From: Porphyromonadaceae bacterium
GTDB lineage: Bacteria; Bacteroidota; Bacteroidia; Bacteroidales; Tannerellaceae
Assembly: GCA_003517945.1 (NCBI GenBank)
Contig: DOZP01000241.1
Coordinates: 1 to 7,558, forward strand
Direction of reading: 5' to 3'
DNA length: 7,558 nucleotides
Shown here: in pieces, positions 5,827 to 7,558 of the stretch
How positions within the stretch are numbered: position 1 is the stretch's first letter
How the letters are laid out: the number at the start of each line of letters is the position of its first letter
Translations under genes and position numbers: made by a program
The notes under the pieces: generated by a model
The model's database searches: none
Seen by the model: the letters and a program-made list of their open reading frames with translations, nothing else
What the model was told of the DNA's origin: nothing

Positions 5827-7558
5827 ATGAAGAAATATATTCTATGTGGGATCGCTTCTATGCTGGCGATCGCCGTATATGGGCAGACGGCGAAACCGGA
5901 ATGGCAGGATCCTGCGGTTTATGCGGTTAACAAAGAACCGGCCCGCGCCACTTCGCTTCCTTATCCGACACAAGCGTTGGCTATGGAAGATAATTATCCG
6001 GCTTCGCCTTACTACCGGTTGATCAGTGGAGTATGGAAATTCAACTGGGTTTCCCGGATTGCCGACGCCCCACAGGATTTTTACCGCGAAGACTATGATG
6101 TGAGCGATTGGGCGGATATGCCTGTGCCGGGAAACTGGGAATTTAACGGTTTCGGCATACCGGTATATGTGGCCAGTAACTTCGGTTTCCGGGCTCCTCA
6201 CTTTGAAATTGACCCTGAAGATTCGCCGGTAGGCTCTTATCGCCATACGTTCGATATTCCGGACGAATGGGACGGACGTCGTGTCTTCCTTCATTTTGAA
6301 GGAGGAACCACCGCCATGTATGTCTGGATTAACGGACAAAAGGCGGGCTATACCGAAAATGCCAAATCGCCGGCGGAATTTGATATTACACCCTATATTC
6401 GCCGGGGACGGAATACCATCGCCTGTCAGGTTTATAAATACGCCGACGCTTCTTATCTGGAAGACCAGGACTTCTGGCGGCTGGGCGGGATCAATCGTGA
6501 CGTATACCTTTACAGTACGGCTCAGACCCGTATCTACGATTATTTTTCGCATGCCGACCTGGATAAAGATTATCGTCACGGGATTTTTTCTGCCGGTGTA
6601 GTGCTCAAAAACTATAAGGATTCGGACGAACAACAAAGCGTCGCCATAGATATTATTGATAACAATGGAAAAAAAGTATTGAGCAAAACGCAAAAGGTCA
6701 ATATCCCTGCCGGAGATACAACCGGCGTTTCCGTATCGGGAAGAGTGACGTCTCCGCTCAAATGGACGGCTGAAACGCCCAACCTTTATACCCTGCTTAT
6801 GACGTTGAAAGACGGTAATGGACAGGTGGTGGAAGCGACTTCACATAAAATCGGATTCCGTAAGATCGAAATAAAAGACGCCCAAGTTTTTCTCAATGGT
6901 AAAAAAATCTGGTTCAAAGGCGTAAACCTGCATGAGTTCAATACAAAAACCGGAGCCGTAGTTACCGAAGCGGAGATGATGCGTAATATACAATTGATGA
7001 AAGAGTTGAACATCAATGCGGTGCGCACCTCGCATTATCCGCAGAAACCGCTATGGTATAAATTATGTGACAAATACGGCATTTATCTGATAGATGAAGC
7101 GAATCTCGAATCGCACGGCGTACGCCATCTGGGGGCAGGTATGATTTCCAATCTCCCCGAATGGCGGGAAGCACATATCGAACGCATTGTGAGCGTGGTA
7201 GAGAGAGATAAAAACCACCCGTCGGTGCTGATGTGGTCGCTGGGAAACGAATCCGGTAACGGCGAGGCTTTTCATGTCAATTATGAATGGGCAAAACAAC
7301 GTGATAAGAGCCGTCCCACGGTATATGAACCTGCCCGGAACGCATCAAACAGCGATGTGACTTTCCCTATGTATCCAAGCTATGAATCTATGTTGCGCGA
7401 TGCCGCACAGGAACTTCCCCGTCCTTATATTATGTGCGAATATGCCCATGCGATGGGCAACAGTATGGGAAATATGCAGGAATACTGGGATGTAATGCGG
7501 AGCAGTAAGAACATGCAGGGCGGTTTTATCTGGGAATGGTATAACCATGGTTTTACCG
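5827..7558 (+). CDS. Secreted GH2 beta-galactosidase, LacZ-like (3'-truncated, first 577 residues)
   Basis: This frame starts at ATG 5827, 11 bases after the preceding stop, and stays open to the window edge. Residues 1-19 look like a Sec signal peptide with likely cleavage at VYG/QT and no lipobox, suggesting a soluble periplasmic enzyme that removes terminal beta-galactose. The GH2 sugar-binding jelly-roll is about 60-228, the Ig-like domain about 235-345, and the TIM barrel begins near 348. Residues matching E. coli LacZ are conserved: SYLEDQDFWR with Asp215 (LacZ Asp201), His369 (His357), SHYP with His403 (His391), DEANLESHG with Glu428 and His430 (Glu416, His418), GNESGNG with acid/base Glu475 (Glu461), MCEYAHAMGNS with nucleophile Glu538 (Glu537), and GGFIW with Trp569 (Trp568). 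LacZ-type enzymes are about 1000-1100 residues, so roughly 450 or more, including the C-terminal galactosidase domain, are outside the window. Some GH2 relatives act on other beta-glycosides, but this residue set favours galactose. Confidence 0.95.
   Translation, partial: MKKYILCGIASMLAIAVYGQTAKPEWQDPAVYAVNKEPARATSLPYPTQALAMEDNYPASPYYRLISGVWKFNWVSRIADAPQDFYREDYDVSDWADMPVPGNWEFNGFGIPVYVASNFGFRAPHFEIDPEDSPVGSYRHTFDIPDEWDGRRVFLHFEGGTTAMYVWINGQKAGYTENAKSPAEFDITPYIRRGRNTIACQVYKYADASYLEDQDFWRLGGINRDVYLYSTAQTRIYDYFSHADLDKDYRHGIFSAGVVLKNYKDSDEQQSVAIDIIDNNGKKVLSKTQKVNIPAGDTTGVSVSGRVTSPLKWTAETPNLYTLLMTLKDGNGQVVEATSHKIGFRKIEIKDAQVFLNGKKIWFKGVNLHEFNTKTGAVVTEAEMMRNIQLMKELNINAVRTSHYPQKPLWYKLCDKYGIYLIDEANLESHGVRHLGAGMISNLPEWREAHIERIVSVVERDKNHPSVLMWSLGNESGNGEAFHVNYEWAKQRDKSRPTVYEPARNASNSDVTFPMYPSYESMLRDAAQELPRPYIMCEYAHAMGNSMGNMQEYWDVMRSSKNMQGGFIWEWYNHGFT

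Noticed and set aside
5842..6693. Long open frame on the minus strand (283 codons) opposite the GH2 gene
   Set aside because: It lies wholly inside a well-conserved GH2 coding region, shows no recognisable domain, and has no start context or partner gene. It is best explained as a shadow of the codon use on the + strand.

Overview
The window is part of a polysaccharide utilization locus (PUL) from a member of the Bacteroidota, most likely a Bacteroidales gut-type organism. The evidence is a SusC/SusD pair, two lipoprotein signal peptides with a lipobox Cys at residue 24, A/T-rich translation starts without clear Shine-Dalgarno sequences, and a TAnnTTTG-type -7 promoter box. All recognisable genes are on the + strand, and genus or species cannot be read from this sequence.

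Layout: positions 1-1638 hold the C-terminal half of a SusC-type TonB-dependent transporter, whose 5' part lies outside the window. Positions 1653-3725 hold its SusD-like surface glycan-binding lipoprotein, complete. Positions 3726-3874 are a 149-base gap with a terminator-like hairpin followed by a T-tract, a second inverted repeat interleaved with the first, and a candidate promoter. Positions 3875-5815 encode a lipoprotein that fuses a GH16 endo-glycanase domain to an atypical GH43 domain. Positions 5827-7558 encode a secreted LacZ-like GH2 beta-galactosidase that runs off the right edge. No stretch over 300 bases lacks a gene.

Proposed joint function (inference): the GH43 domain looks like the exo-beta-1,3-galactanase-type branch of the family, which lacks the usual Asp base and carries a Gln late in the domain. 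Paired with a GH16 endo-acting domain and a GH2 beta-galactosidase, it suggests breakdown of a beta-1,3-linked galactan, such as the backbone of type II arabinogalactan from plants. The lipoprotein would cut the backbone endo- and exo-wise, SusC/SusD would import the fragments, and the GH2 enzyme would release terminal galactose in the periplasm. A beta-1,3-glucan or another galactan remains possible because GH16 specificity cannot be read from the catalytic motif alone.

The general architecture is a known type of PUL. The points most worth checking are the GH16-GH43 fusion with its non-canonical GH43 active site, and the two interleaved 11-bp inverted repeats between susD and the enzyme genes. 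I saw no rRNA, tRNA, CRISPR, insertion sequence, or regulator gene in the window.
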